A DNA stretch of 64,000 nucleotides, taken from positions 364,233-428,232 of the forward strand of contig LNAC01000338.1 of the NCBI GenBank assembly GCA_002007465.1. Reading direction: 5' to 3'. Below are positions 15,101 through 29,600 of this stretch, piece after piece. The translations under genes were made by a program, and so were the position numbers. The DNA comes from Ailurus styani. Taxonomy: Eukaryota; Chordata; Mammalia; Carnivora; Ailuridae. The notes beneath the pieces were generated by a model. The model did not search any database. It was not told the origin of the DNA and saw only the letters and a list, made by a program, of their open reading frames with translations. Numbering within the stretch: position 1 is the first letter of the stretch; every line of letters starts with the position of its first letter.

Positions 15101-17592
15101 AATCTTAAAAAAATAAAATAAAAATAAACTGTACTTTTGGGATACCTGGGTGGCTTAGTCAGTGAAGCGTCTGCCTTTGGCTCAGGACATGATCCCAGGG
15201 TCCTGGGATCGAGCCCTGCACTGGGCTCCTGCTCAGTGGGGAGTCTGCTTCTCCCTTTGCCTGCTAACACTGCTTGTGCTCTCTAACAAATAAAATCTTT
15301 TAAAAATCAAAAAACTGTACTTTCTTTTCTACTTTCACTGTGCCAACCTGCACACCAACAAACTATGTTCCCAAATCTCTCTTTCATTGTGTTTGCCATG
15401 CATACATCTTTTCCCAACTTGGTCACTTAAATGCCTAATACCTGTTTTTCATAACTTAGACTCAAGACCTCAGGATGTGTCCCCTTTCTACCCCACTCCA
15501 CAATAGTCCTTTCTCTCAGATTCGGCAGCACTTCCTCTGCTCCCACGGTTTAGGCAGTGATACAGCACTGGTATTAGTTTCTACTCGTTTCGCACACTGA
15601 CAGCATTTCTCCCAACCAGACCAGGAGCTCCTCGAGGCAAGCACTTCTTTCACTTACTGAGTAGCCTCCACAACGATCAATGTGGAAAAGGACACAGAAG
15701 AAATTTAAGCACTTATTGATTTGTTGGCCTAAAATAGAATCATGATATAAGCTATAGCCTCATGAAAAAGTGGCACCGTGAAGGCCTGCTTTAATCATAT
15801 GGGGCCAATTTCAATTGAATGACAAAGCCATGAGAACGAGACTAAACAGAGCTTAATAAGACCAATGGTAAATAAACAGACAAATAACCCAATTTAAAAA
15901 TGGACAAAGGATTTGAAAAGATATTTCTCCAAAGACATACAAATGGCCAATAAACACAAGAAGAGATGTACAACATCATTTGTCATTAGGGAAATGGAAA
16001 TCAAAACCACAATGAAATACCACTTCATACCCACTACGATGGCTATAATTTTAAAAAGCAGAAAATGTCACTGAAGATGTGGAGAAATTGGAACCTTTTG
16101 CTGATAAGAATGTAAAATGGTGCAGCCACTTTGGAAAACAGTTTGGCACTCCCTCCAAAGGGTAAACATATAGCTACCATGTGACCAGAATTTTACTTCT
16201 ACGTTTATACACGAGAAGTGAACATGTGCCTACACAAAAACTTGTGCATGAATGTTCATAGCAGTATTACTCAAAATAGCCAGAAAGCAGAAACAACCCA
16301 AATGTCAACAAAATGGGGTATATATCCATGTGATGGAATGTAATTAAGCCATAAAAAGGAATGAAGTAATGATTCCTGCTACCGTATCTCAGTAAAACTA
16401 GTATCAAAAAAAGACACTAATAGTAAATTTACATCATTTATTCAAGGGCTAAAGGGACATCCTGGTCACGTGAACCGATAGAGAAAACAAGCTGTTGAGG
16501 AAAAGTCCAACCAATTTGATTCTAAAGGCAAAAGAGCGTTGAGTTGTTACACATATCTAAATCCTAAACATATGCAATGTGTTGAATGTACCTGAAATGG
16601 CCTAAAGGCTGATATTAGACACATGATGTTGTATAAACTGCTGAGGTCAAATTTATATCTTCAGGCTTAGAGTACGAAATGCCTTTTTAAAAGTCTATAT
16701 GTGAAATATAATCCTTTACTGGGATAACTAAAAATCATTTTCAGAGGACAGAATGTGAAAATATTGGGAATGAAACAGATTTTAAAAACATTTTAATTTT
16801 ATATGTCTAAATAAATTTCAAGGAAAAACACAAAGTGTTACATATATGAAAGGAACATTTGGGTTTTTGTTGTTTCTTAGAAATACTCTAACATAACTTT
16901 ATTGCATATGATCTCCAAATAACAGTGTGAGATACTATTTTCCTTTTATTCTTTGCAGGTGGGAAAACTGAGGCTCAGAGGATTCAAATGATGTCCCTAA
17001 GGTAAGAAAGCTAGAAAATGGTAATGTAAAAGAAACTTTTTGTTGTTGTTAAGATTTTTAAGTAATCTCTACACCCAATGTGGGGCTCCAACTCACAACC
17101 CCAAGAGTCATACTCTCTACTGAGCCAGCCAGACACCCTCAAACATTTTTTGACTCTTGATTCTGATTCTGTGTTTTATTCCAGTTAACTATTTGCCTAC
17201 TCTGAAGCCAAAATCACAATGCTTTAATTACTATAATATGCCCCCCTCTTTTATAAAAAACAAAACATATGTATACTTAACATTTCTGAATTAGACCTTT
17301 TTTGCTTCACGTTTTGTTTATGTGTCCTAAAATGGAGGCATTTCACATACTTTATTTTCAAATATTATATTTATTTGACAGAGACACAACGAGAGAGGGA
17401 ACACAAGCAGGGGGAGTGGGAGAGGGAGAAGCAGGCTTCCCGTGAAGCACGGAGCCTAATGCAGGGCTCCATCTCAGGAACCTGGGATCATGACCTGAGC
17501 CGAAGGCAGACACTTAACTGACTGAGCCACCCAGGCCACCCCTCACATACTTTATTTAAGAGTTTTTTTTTTTTAAAGATTTTATTTATTTG

Positions 17593-17646
<54 letters not shown>

Positions 17647-20600
17647 CAAGTAGGCAGAGAGGCAGGCAGAGAGAGAGAGGAGGAAGCAGGCTCCCTGCCG
17701 AGCAGGGAGCCCGATGCGGGCCTCGATCCCAGGACGCTGAGATCATGACCTGAGCCGAAGGCAGAGGCTTTAACCCACTGAGCCATCCAGGCACCCTATT
17801 TAAGAGCTTTGAAATTCTATTCACAGTGGGTTGAGCTCTTACTCTGTCATCAGTAAATAATGTGGCAAGAGTATTTCATTCCCTAAAATTGTCTTGAACA
17901 CATTACTTCTAGTAATTTTTAAAGGATGATGGTTTTCAGAAGTGTATTACTACATCATCTACAAAAATTATAGTTCTAATTTCTAACCTATAACTATATT
18001 GATAAGTTTTGTTGTTTTCAACGAGCCACTGCAAACAACTTTAACAGAGGAAGCTTATCATTAATAGGAGAGCCTTAAATTGCAAAGTTAGAGACAAATT
18101 GGACAAAATGCGACAAATAAGACACACTTACTTTTTAGGGACGACAAACCACTTGTTCCCCCAAAAAGAGAACGGGTGGCAGAGCTGCCTGATCCCCCTG
18201 GAGGGGGGACCAGCATCACCAAGTATGTGCCACAGGTATAGATGGGTGTCTTCCGAAGCATTTTCAGAGGCAGCCCACAGCTAGTATTTGCTGGTGAAAG
18301 GAAAGAAAATAGTGATAAGTATTTGACACCAGATTAATTTGATTGCCAAAACAGATTACAGTATGATGCAGGGGCCCCATATTCCAACAAGAATAAAAGC
18401 CCAGATTTGGAAAATACAGCAAGAAGTGGTAAACTAAGGAGAAATAATGATCTTCTCCCAGTATCCTGGCCCCAACCCCCCTGTTTCATGAGCTGAACAT
18501 TTCTCAAAGGTGTTCCCATTACTCGATATGCCTTTATGTCTCAAAACTTCTCTCAAAAGAATGAATCCTCTCATGGACTCAGAATGAAAGAAGAATCCTA
18601 CTGTTTGTGCTTCCCAGAAACTGCACCCCAAGACATCTTTTCATTTTATACAGAACAAATTCTTAACAGGTTTTGCTTATTACATTCATTACAAACAGCT
18701 CTAAACATGAAATCAGCCAGAAATTTCAACCTATAATTAATAAGAATAAAAGCTTTCACAGTATCTATACAGAATAATTTTACATCTGCATGATTTATGA
18801 ACCCCTTACATAGGTTATATATTTATAATATATAGAATTTATATTAAACAGATAATATAAATATATAATATATATATTTAGGGTCAGTGACAAACTATCA
18901 TTAAATAGTTATTACTTCTAATCAAGAGGTGTAAAATGCATGCTAAGCTCTCTTCCTCTCTGGCAGATCTGAAAATGCAGGTTTAAGGATTTCCTATCTA
19001 GTGAGGAATTACTCTAGTGAGGATTGATAATGGCAACAGAAAGTCAGTTGGAATGCTTTACCTAAGAAGCTGTCAAGGTATAAAATGGAATTGCCCAGAT
19101 AGATATAAAATCATCTTTAGATGGTTTAGATTAGAAAAATGAGAAAAGTGAAACCTAATCTGTCTGCTATTTGTTTTGAATGCCTGTGCATCTAAATAGC
19201 TCCACTTGAAACTCCAAATCCTCAACAAGTATATTCTTCATTCAGGGGCATACATTTCCACAGGGAGGAATCCCAAAAAGGATTAGAAAATTAGCAACTT
19301 TGTGAGCATAACATTCTCACCAAGATCTTTTAATAGACATATTAACGTGGTAACAGGTATTAGTTTATCCTAGAATAAAACATTCTAGACCCTTTGAAAG
19401 CTGAATCGTCAAAAGTCACTTAGTCTAATAACTGGTGAATTTTTACACAGCAATGTCATGTTACTGAATGTGCAAAGAATGAATATAAAACCATGGGCGC
19501 ACATGTTTTGAATACAATATCAGCTTTCACAGAATTCTAAATATACCTTGCCTTCTGAGTTCTCTTTCTGATTTCGCCTATATTTCCTTCTCCAACAAAG
19601 ATTTCTTTAGTACTTCTACTGTTCGGGGTAGGATTCGGTTTTCTCCCAAGGGGTACACCCAGATCAAACCTTCAGCATGTCAGGAAGCTGTTCATTTTGG
19701 TAAAAGGCCCATCCTCTACAAAGTATTTCTACCATTCAAATTATCCATATACCCAAGTCATGACAATTATTAATAATTTCCTTATTTTTGATATTATAGA
19801 GACCCATGAAAATAAAATTCTATCCTTCAGTTCTAATATGAACTAGTAAGTATTTAATTTGATAGCCTCATAATGAATTAATCACAAATACTCTCTCTTC
19901 CCAACATTTCAGTATATGAAAGGATTAAAGCATAAAATTGCGGTAAATTCATTAAACATTAATTCAGATGCATTTTTCTATATATGGCGTATTTTCTAGC
20001 CTGATCTCTTACTGCACTTCATGATTTGTTATAGAGTCACATAGTTGGTGTGATCTGCAAACTCAACAAGAATAATGGTTCTTAACCTTTTTTGGGCCAT
20101 AGGTGGCCTTGAAAGTCTGGTGAGAATCAGGATGGATACATTTAAGATGTAGAAAGCTTTGGGCAGTATGTTCATGAGCCTCTTAAGGGCTTATCTCAGT
20201 TGAGAACCCTTGCTTTCAAAGTACAGAACAGTATGTTTAGTACACTTTTTTATTAAAAAAAAAGGAAAATAAGAACACATAAGTTTGTCTTTAATTGTAT
20301 TTGTATAAAATTCTGTAAGGTTAAATAAAAACTAATAAATATAATTACCTATAGGAGGCAGTGCAGGGGCAAAATGTATAACATGCCAAGATGTGAGACT
20401 AAGATTTCTTTGTCCATACCTTTTTATATTGTTTCTACTTTCAAACTCTGTAAATGCATTATCTATGTTAAAATACTAAAGTGCAAATACTAAATGATAA
20501 ATTCTAGAAAAAGCAAACTTCATTGTGGAAGGTTTGCCTCTTATTTGCTTGGCCAAGACTGTATTTAGTGAAGACAATGCTAAACATGAATTTTTTACAT

Positions 20601-23600
20601 CTATGAAGCATATGCTAAACATGAAATCAATTTACATTAATAATAATAAGGTATTTACAGTTAAAGACAGAGCTGTTTTGATTCATTATAGATTCATGCC
20701 AATGCATGTCTATAGCCAACAACATGAATTGGTTTGGAATTAAAAAAAAAGATAACTGAGAGATAAAAAGGTGAACTATGTAGAGGCAAGTGCTTTGTAT
20801 GGCACACCATGAGCACTCAATAAAAAGTGCTGTCCAAGGGACACCTGCCTGGCTCAGTCAGAGGAGCAAGCGTTCTCGGCCTTGGAGTTGTGAGTTCAAG
20901 CCCCACACTGGGTGTAGAGATTACTAAAAATAAATACACTCAGAAAAAAAAAGTACTGCCCAAATTCCAGAGGCAGTTCTCACTAACCACAAGCTGAATG
21001 TATCAAGCCATGAACAGACATGGTGGACACTTAAATGCAGATTACTAAGTGAGAGAAGCCAATCTGAAGAGACTACAAACAACTCAAAACTATAGGGCAT
21101 CTGGAAAAGGCAACACTAGGAGGACAATAAAAATATCAGTGGTGGCCAGGCATCGGGGAAAAGGAGGATAAATAGCTAGAGCATGAAGGATTTCCAGGGC
21201 AGTAAAACTATACTGTACAAACCATGAGGATGAAGACCTGTCATCACGTATTTGTCCAAACCCGCAGAATGCACACCACCGACAGTAAACTCTGGACTTT
21301 GGGTGATAATGTCGTGTCAGTGTAGGTTCACCAATTGCCACAAATGTACCCCCTCTAGATAAGGGGGAGGGCTGTGCGTGTGTGGGGGCAGGAGGGTTAT
21401 GGGAAATTTATCTTTCTCTCAATTTTGCTATGAACCCAAAACTGCACTAACAAATAAAGTCTTAAAAGATATATACGTAGCTGGGCAGAGCTACACAAGG
21501 TAAACAGATACAGTGAGCGAAGGGCAGCATACCCGCTTGGTCCTCTTTCAGTGTGTTGGAGATGGTAGAGCCAGTCAGGGCAGCCAGCGTTGCGGACGGG
21601 GAAGCTCTGTAGCGCGAAAGTCTGCTCAGAAGCATCTCATTAATGCTTTTTGCAGATTCACCCTCTTTTCTCATCAGAATTGTGCGTTCCTGAAGCGGGT
21701 TGGCTACAAATACACCATTTTCAACCTAGTAAAGAAAAAGAGGTCATCCTTCAGTGATACTAGTTTCTACCACGTCAGCAGACTTCAACTCGAAAATGGT
21801 ATCATTGTGATCTGGTTGCTCTAAAGCATTTCCAAAAACTGCACCTGAGTGGATGTACACCTCAAAACTTAAGTGTTCTATATAAACTACTGAGAACAAA
21901 AGAAAGGCAAGGTAAGTTTGAGCTTTCATTTTTCCTAACAGCATAGATTCTAAAAGCAGCGAGCCAAGTGTTATTTTTTTTAATTTTTAAATTTCTCTCT
22001 CTTTTTTTTAGCGAGCCAAGTTTAAGAGGTTCTACAAAAGGCGGTTGATTAAAATTCCTTATATTGAATTCCACAGGCAATTCTCACTAATTACAAGCTT
22101 CTGACAGGTACAAGTAAGATGAGAGGAAAACAAATCAATCCATTTTTGATTTACTATTAAGTATAACTAGGAAGATAATGTCTTCTTGAGATATAATTAG
22201 GGGCTAAAATCCAAATTCTGTAGTGACAGCAGTTGACATTAGCCCCAGCTGCTTGGGCACTGGCGCAGCAATCCTGGAGAAAGGCAGACTTTGTCTGCTA
22301 AAAATACATGCCAACAGCAGCTGGATCCTTGCTGGGGCTCAGCAGTGCTTCCTTCAACACTTGATTCTCCAGCAGAATCTCTGCAGTGGGGATTCCAAAA
22401 CTCCTTCAATTTCAAGCTTGACTTTAAGCAGAGCACCTAGCTGTCTTTCCTGCTAAAAGATACAGACCACTTACTGGAAGCTGCTCCCACTCAACTCTCT
22501 TCCAACTCAAGTATCTGTATCCAGCCTCATTTATCCTTCTTTTCCTCTTAATTCAGAGGAAGAAGTACATTCACCTCCTGCAGTTTAAGGTTAACTCTCC
22601 TGCCTCCTAACTGTTCCCTTAATTAACTCCCTTCTGCCCTGTTATCGTTAGTCTCCCGTATGTCTTCCTTCGTGCTGGTTTCAAGTATACACAGACCTTA
22701 AGCAAGACCTTGGTCGCCCACTGAAGTACTGTCTCTCTTCTCCATTTCCAATCACTGGCGAATGTCTCAAATTACACCTCATGCAGCTTCTGCATCTACC
22801 TGCCCCCTTCTAGACCCAAGCTCCTGGATCTGGCTGGAGACTGGTGTCACCAGCAAAGGGAAGTGGAACTGGCCTGCTGCTCTGGGCTACAGGGACAAGA
22901 GGGACAAGAGGGAATGCGAGTGCAGAGAGGCAAGGCTGAACAGAAGCAAATAAAAACCAAAGGAGGCCAATGTGAAAGTTGGTAACAGAGAAGCAGCGAG
23001 AAAAAGCAAGCAAATTCAGAAGCACAGCCAGGAAAGATCCCAGAGAGGGCTGCACACAGTTAGGGAGACTTTTTGACACATTCACAAGTGATGACAGAAA
23101 GGATTTCTTGGAGAGTCCAAAAATTCTATTTCTATTTCCTTGCCCCTACTTCTTCCCCCCTTAGAGGGCTTAACTCCACCCCCTTTAACAAGGGGACGTG
23201 CTTGATGGTCTACGCATAACCTGAAACTAAAACCATCTTCCTTATCTTCCATGTGGTTTCTGCCATATTTGCCAGCCTTCCGGGGTTTCTCTTTCCTCGG
23301 TTTGGGTAGAACACAATCCTGGTTTGTGTCTTTTTTAACATGAACACTTACCTCTGTATAAGGTACTCTGTTAGTGAACAGAACCCACACAGTCCCTGCC
23401 CTCCTTGCGCTCATATTTTTTGGTTCCACATCTCCACTTACTTAAACAGAAGCCTGCCTGGGATTAGACCCAGTATCTGGTGTCTAAGACCTCTGTCTGG
23501 AACCATCTGTCCCTAGATCCTCCTGTGGCTGTCTCTTTCCGATCATTCAGGTTTCAGGTAGAATATCACCCCCTCAAAGAGACCTTCCTGATTACCAATC

Positions 23601-26600
23601 CAAAGCAGAGTCTCCTCCATCCCTCCCCAGGCCAGAGCACATCACCCTGTTCTGTTACTCACACAGCACTTGCGGCTCTCTAAAGTTCTCTCACTCATCA
23701 ATTCATTTACTGTTTGCTCTTCTACCTCCCCCACCCGACGGAGAGCCGGCTCCCCGAAAACAGGGATTCTGCCTGCATTGTTCACCAAAACATCCTCAGC
23801 TCTCAAGGGACAGCAATAAATACTTGATGTCTTGCTGAATAAATAAAGCAGCATCCTCACTTGAATCCGATCCCACCTCTTTGTGGTGTGACTCCCACGT
23901 CCCTATAAACAGACCCGTCCTTGCTACTGAGATCCAGTCCCACCCTCTCTAACTGCCTCCCACTCCCCGGCATTTCCTCTCAAATAGCCTACTGTCGCCT
24001 AAAATGTAACACATCCAAAGCGTTCTCCCTCACCCTCTGGCTAGAGCAACCTTTACCAAGCATAGCTCTATTTATGTCCCACAACTCTAAGAAGAACCCT
24101 TCAAAGGCATCCAAGATAAAAATCAATCACTCTAAGCTTGGCATTCAAAAGCATTACCCAATCCGGCCCATGAGAAAAATCAATGGAGACCTTAAAAAAA
24201 ATGATGCTATTGTGTTCAAGTACTTTGAAAATACCAAGCAGCTGATAAGGCACCTGGGGAAGCAAAGAGGGCTGTAGTTTGGTGCACAGAGTGGTAAATC
24301 TGGGAACCTCTACTTGGCAGAGAAGCTCTTCAGGATTGAAAAGCTACTGATCTAGAAAGGAGGGAAAGAGCCCAAGAGGAGTAAGCAGCAGTGAGTGAGT
24401 AGGGCCAAGAAGCTTCCCTCCTGGAGGCCTCGCGGCAGAGGCCACCATCCTCCTAAGCCTGGGGACCGAACCAGCCTCTTACCTGGCCTCCCGTTCCTAC
24501 CCTGACACCCTCGTGCTCTCCTCTCTGCACACCAGCCAATGGTCATTCACTGACAAGCAAAACCACGTCCTGGTCTCAGAACCCTGCAGGGGCTTCCCAA
24601 CACACTTAAAATAAAACCCAAACTACTCTTAAGGCCCACATGGTCCATCCTCCACGGACTTCCCAGCCTCGCCTGCTTTAGGCCACGCTGGCCTTCTGTC
24701 GCACCTCCAAAATGCCAAGCTTTCTCCTAACTCCAGGCCTTATGACTTGCTGTTCCCTCTTCCTGGATTAAACAACTATTCCAGTTTGCTCAGGCCTGTC
24801 CTGATTTTAGCACCAAGTCCCATGACCGGAGAAATCTCAGCCCCAGACAAACTGGGGTAGTTGGTCATCCTATCCATCAGGAGGGATGGCCGCTTATCAC
24901 TCAGGTCTCAGCTCCAATGTCCTTCCTTAGAAAGACCGGATCTGCCAGGTGAACTACAGTTGCTTGCTCCCCACCTCCATCCCACTCACTATCATATCAT
25001 CCTGTTTTATTTTCTCACCTCTTTTACTGGTCACTAGCTGAAATGGTCTTGCTGTTTCTTGCTAACTCCCCACCCTGATGTGAGCTCCTTTAAAACAAAG
25101 GCCCCTGCTACCCAAACAAAGAGAAGTAGTAGGTACTGGATTAATACCAATGAATGAAGGGCATCTCAGTCACCCAGATCATAATCTAAAGGAAATAATA
25201 AACTTATGGGGAAAAAAGAAGGGATCTAGAGTGTCCATTACTATGCTGACCATATGTTTAAGAAGGGACATAAAGAGGACAAAATAGCAATAAAATGGTC
25301 ACTGAATCTATCTAAAGAACAGCAGTTTATGGAGAGTATGTATATGTGGGGGCAGGAAGACCTCAGAAAATAGAAGATGTAAAAAATGTGCTCTGAAAAA
25401 GTAAAAAAGGAGTTATAAAAGATTCCATTATTCAGCAGTCTTAAAGGCCAGAGTCTAAGTATTTTAGAACTTCAAAAGCCTGTGGCTCCAAGTGGCAGGG
25501 TCTGACATTGGCGGCCCCAGGGAATGATGTATCCTGGAGTCATGCCCTCATTTAGTTCCCTCGCACACAGACTCTGGCCTTGGCCATCAGAAAGCATGAT
25601 GCAAGCAGAGGCTTGAGAAGCACTTGTGCTCTTCAAAAGCAGAAGAATGAGAGGGGGGTTTGACCATTATAGCCACAATCAAGCTCCAAGCTGAATGAAG
25701 CTGCATGAGTGACCTCAGCTTCACCACATAGAGAAGAACCACCACCCAACTGAGCCCCACCAACCTCTAGATCGTTACTGCTCGGAGTCACTTAGTTTTG
25801 AGGTTGTTTGTTGAGAAGTTAACTGAAATTCCCCCAAAGTCAGATTGTTTCATATTAATAGTTTGTTAGGTACAGTATTCTCTATATTCCCTTTCTTTAT
25901 GTTGTTCTAATTATATTCCTGTAGTCTACCTCATGTCATGATTACTTATCTACTCCATTCTGAGTTAATCACAAATCATTTTGAGGGGCACCTGGATGGC
26001 TCAGTCACTAAGCGTCTGCCTGCGGCTCGGGTCATGATACCAGGGTCCTGGGATCGAGCCCCGCATCGGGCTCCCTACTTGGTGGGAAGGCTGCTTCCCC
26101 CTCTCCCACTCCCCCTGCTGGTGTTCCCTCTCTCACCATGTCTCTATCAAATAATAAAATCTTAAAAAAAAAAATCATTTGAGAGATCAGCATAGCCAGT
26201 TAGATCCTGCTCTGATTACCCATTCATTTTAGCCAGCCTTCAATCTTTTAGTTTTCCCTCAATGCTAAGTACCAATACACCTATTTTGTAGATCAAATTC
26301 AGCTGATTTTTCATAAGAAATGACAACAGAAGAAGCTGGTGGTATTTAAGGTACCAAAAATAGGTTTTTAATATTTAATTTCTGGGGGTGTCTGGGTGGC
26401 TCAGTCAGTCAAGTGCCCAACTCTTGATTTCAGCTCAGGTCATGTAGGGTCATGAGATCAAGCCCTGTGTGGGGCTCCATGCTGGGCATGGACTCTGCTT
26501 GAAATTCTCTCTCTCCCTCTCCCCCCATCCTGCGCTCACGTTTGCGCCTTCTCAAAAAAAATATAGATATCTCCTGATTATAAAATATACGGTCTCTTCT

Positions 26601-29600
26601 ATAGCTGTTTAATCTCTAAGAATTTTCAAATCTTGCTTTATTCTTGACCCAAAACCTGCCATGAACTATTAAAACTATATCCTGCTCAAAACTCTCTAAG
26701 AGCTTGCCATGTCCTCTGGAATAAAATCCAAATACTTTACAAGGCCCTACATGAAATGGTCCCGGCTACCTATCTGACCTTACCCATCACCACCCTCTCA
26801 CTACTCACTTGCATGAGGTACAGAACGTGTATAACATGTGACTCTTGATCTCGGGGTTGTGAGTTCAAGCCCCACACTGGGCATAGAGTTTACTCGATTT
26901 TTTTTAAAAGGAGGGGGGTGGCGTCTGGCTGGCTCAGTTGGTAGGACATGCAACTTTTGATTTCGGGGTTGCGAATTCAAGCCCCATGCTGGCACAGAGC
27001 TTACTTAAAAAAAAAAAAAGTGTAACAAATTACCATTTGTGTAAAAACAGAAAAGGAAAAAATACACATGTGTATTTCATATTAGGAAGAACACAGAAAA
27101 AAGTGTTAACATTATTTGCCTCTGGAAAGGGAAGAAAATGAATTAGGAGGCAGGTACGTGAGAGACTTTTGTATCATTTGAATTTTTATAACCATATAAA
27201 TAGATCATTTAAAAAAGTATTCAAAACAATGTAACCATCACTAAATTGAGAGAAATTTATCAGTACTTCCAAGTATTTGGGTGAAATCATAATTTATGAA
27301 TTATAAACCTAATTCTTTCCAATAATTATCATTAGCCACATCTAAGTAGCAAATATTTATACTATTCAGAAACTAAATTTTTCATGAATCAGAAAAGTAA
27401 ATAATTTTAGTCTTCAGCTTTTTAAAAAAGGAAACCCTGACATTTGTGACAACATGGATGGGCCTTGAGCGTATTATACTAAGTGAATAAATCAGACTGA
27501 GAAAGACTGTAGGATCTCACTCTGGAAGATAAAAAAAGTCAAACTCACAGAAACAGAAAAAACTGTGGTTGCCAGAGGCTGTGGGATGAGAGAGATGGGA
27601 GATGTTGGTCTAAGAGTACAAACTCTCAGAAAATGAGTAAGTTCTGGGGATCTAATGTATAGCATGGTGACTATAGCTAATCACAACGTATACTTAGAAG
27701 TTACTAAGAGCATATCTTAAATGTTACCGTACATGCAGACACAAATGTGGTAAACACATGAGGTGATGGATATTAACGAACTTGAAACTGGTAATCATTT
27801 CACAATATACACATATGTCAAATCATCACCTTAAAAAATTTTTTTTTTGTTACTAATACCTCAATAAAGCTGGGGGGGTGAGGGTTGAATAAGCTTTTTT
27901 GTCTGGTTTGGCCAAGGCAGTTCATCAGAGGGCTATGGCTATGTCAGTTTTGAAGATGACTTTATTATCTGTTCAATTTAAAATTTTAAGAACAAAGTTA
28001 AAAATACTTCAACATCTTCCACAGTGAACTCCACTACCTCCCTCCTCTTTCTCTTTTTTTTTCATGACAAACCTCTGGAGAGAATTAGCTGTTCTTCTCA
28101 TCTTACCCTCTTCACCACAATCAACCAACTCCCCCTGTCTTCACTCCTCCCAGTCCCCACAACTGCTCTTGCCGAGGCTACTATCCATGGCCTCCATATT
28201 CTCCAATCAATTATCTCTTTCACCTTCAATCTTGACTACTCAACAGAATTCAGTGCTATTAACCAAGATCTCCTTTTTATAAAAATTTACTTGAGGGGTG
28301 CCTGGCTGGCCCAGTTGGTGGAGCATGCAATTCTTGATCTTGGGGTCAGGAGTTTGAGCTGCACACTGACAAAGATTACTAAAAATTTTCTTAAAAACTT
28401 TAAGCCCATTTTTAAACTTTTAAAACAAAAAGATGGACAGAGGGTATTATGCTAAGCGTAAAAGTCAATCAGAGACAGACAATTATCATATGATCTCTCT
28501 GATATGAGGAACTTGAGGGGCAGGGCAGGGGGTCGTGGGGGGTAGGGAGGAAAAAAATGAAACAAGATGGGATCAGGAAGGAGACAAACCATAAGAGACT
28601 CTTAATCTCACAAAACAAACTGAGGGTTACTGGGGGGTGGGAGGGTAGGGATAGGGAGGATGGGTTATGGACATTGGGGAGGGTTTGTGCTATGGTGTTT
28701 TGTAATAAAAAATAAAAAAAATAAAACAAAAAGATGATGGAAAGCAAGCCTTGCTAGGGGGAACCAAATTTTTATTTATTTATTTATTTATTTTTTAAAG
28801 ATTTTTAGATCGACACCATGAGCAGAGGAAGGGGCAGAGAGAGAGAGGAAGGAGGAGAGGGACAGGCAGATTCCCAGTTGAGTGGGGAACCTGACAGGGG
28901 ACTCAATCCCAGGACGATGACCCAAGGGGAAGTCAGATACTTAACCAACTGAGCCATCCAGGTGCCCCAAGGCAACCAATTTCTGACGCTTCCATTCATC
29001 CAAAGAATACTTTGTAAACACCTACTGTGTGCCAAGCATTGTTCCAGGTGCTGGGGACACAGCAGTCAACAAAAAAGACCCAAATCCCTGCCCTCCTAGG
29101 ACTGACATTCTAGGCCAAGGAGACCCTCAACAGAGAAGTAAATGGATAGTAATGAGTTATCGAGAAAAATAAACCAGGGTAAAGGGATGAGAAGGGACAG
29201 GATTGAATTTCATACAAAATATTTAGAGAGCTCGAGCTCATGCACAGTGAGAGTGTCAGGGGGATGTGGGGTAGGGGCAGAGGGAGAGAGAATCTCAGGC
29301 AGACTCAGCACTTTGCATGCAGTGTCCAACATGGGGCTTGATCCCATGACCTGAGCTGAAATCATGAGTCAGTCAGACACTTAACCAACTGAGCCAACCA
29401 GGTGCCCTACATATAAAATGTTTTCTACAGAATGGTAAGAAAGGTCTTTTTAATAGGGTGCTTATTAGAGCAGAGACCTAAAAATGGTGAAAATAAGCCA
29501 CATGGTTTTCTGTGAGAGGAAAGCCCGGCATGACAGTCCCGAGGTGGGAGCACACTCAGTGTGTCTGAGGGTGAGCAAGGTGGCCAGCTGTGGCTAGAGC

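Larger units (their letters stand above)
18291..21532 (-). other. HECTD4 intron between exons 7 and 8 (3.2 kb)
   Basis: Apart from an AT-rich block, a hAT relic, one short SINE and the L1M end, I see nothing in 18300-20070 or 20220-20830. It is free of full-length SINEs. Confidence 0.6.

Noticed and set aside
15658..15730. Minus-strand open segment with a CA/GTAAGT donor
   Set aside because: Its length would end in the wrong phase for exon 9, and the sequence looks like part of an old L2.
16440..16560. Minus-strand exon-like segment after a good acceptor (TTTTGCCTTTAG)
   Set aside because: In the phase required by the HECTD4 chain it has a stop after about 18 codons, and the open frame is in another phase with no matching donor.
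17582..17824. Minus-strand open frames of 60-80 codons ending in long Ser-Leu repeats
   Set aside because: They translate the SINE body and its (GA)n run. The same is true of other open frames containing [14 protein letters not shown] wording.
17843..17882. A 40-bp microexon between exons 8 and 9 (AG and GTAAG flanks, right length to fix the phase, peptide [14 protein letters not shown])
   Set aside because: It was invented to repair the frame when the nearer exon 9 acceptor was used. Using the acceptor at 13757-13758 keeps the frame without any extra exon and gives [13 protein letters not shown], which fits the family better.
23921..24277. Plus-strand 118-codon open frame
   Set aside because: No recognisable domain, codon use like intron sequence, and neighbouring L2 wording. 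Chance frame.
28024..28455. Plus-strand 143-codon open frame, the longest on that strand
   Set aside because: It runs through low-complexity CT-rich sequence (probably L2), into a SINE and an L1 flank. No domain-like pattern.
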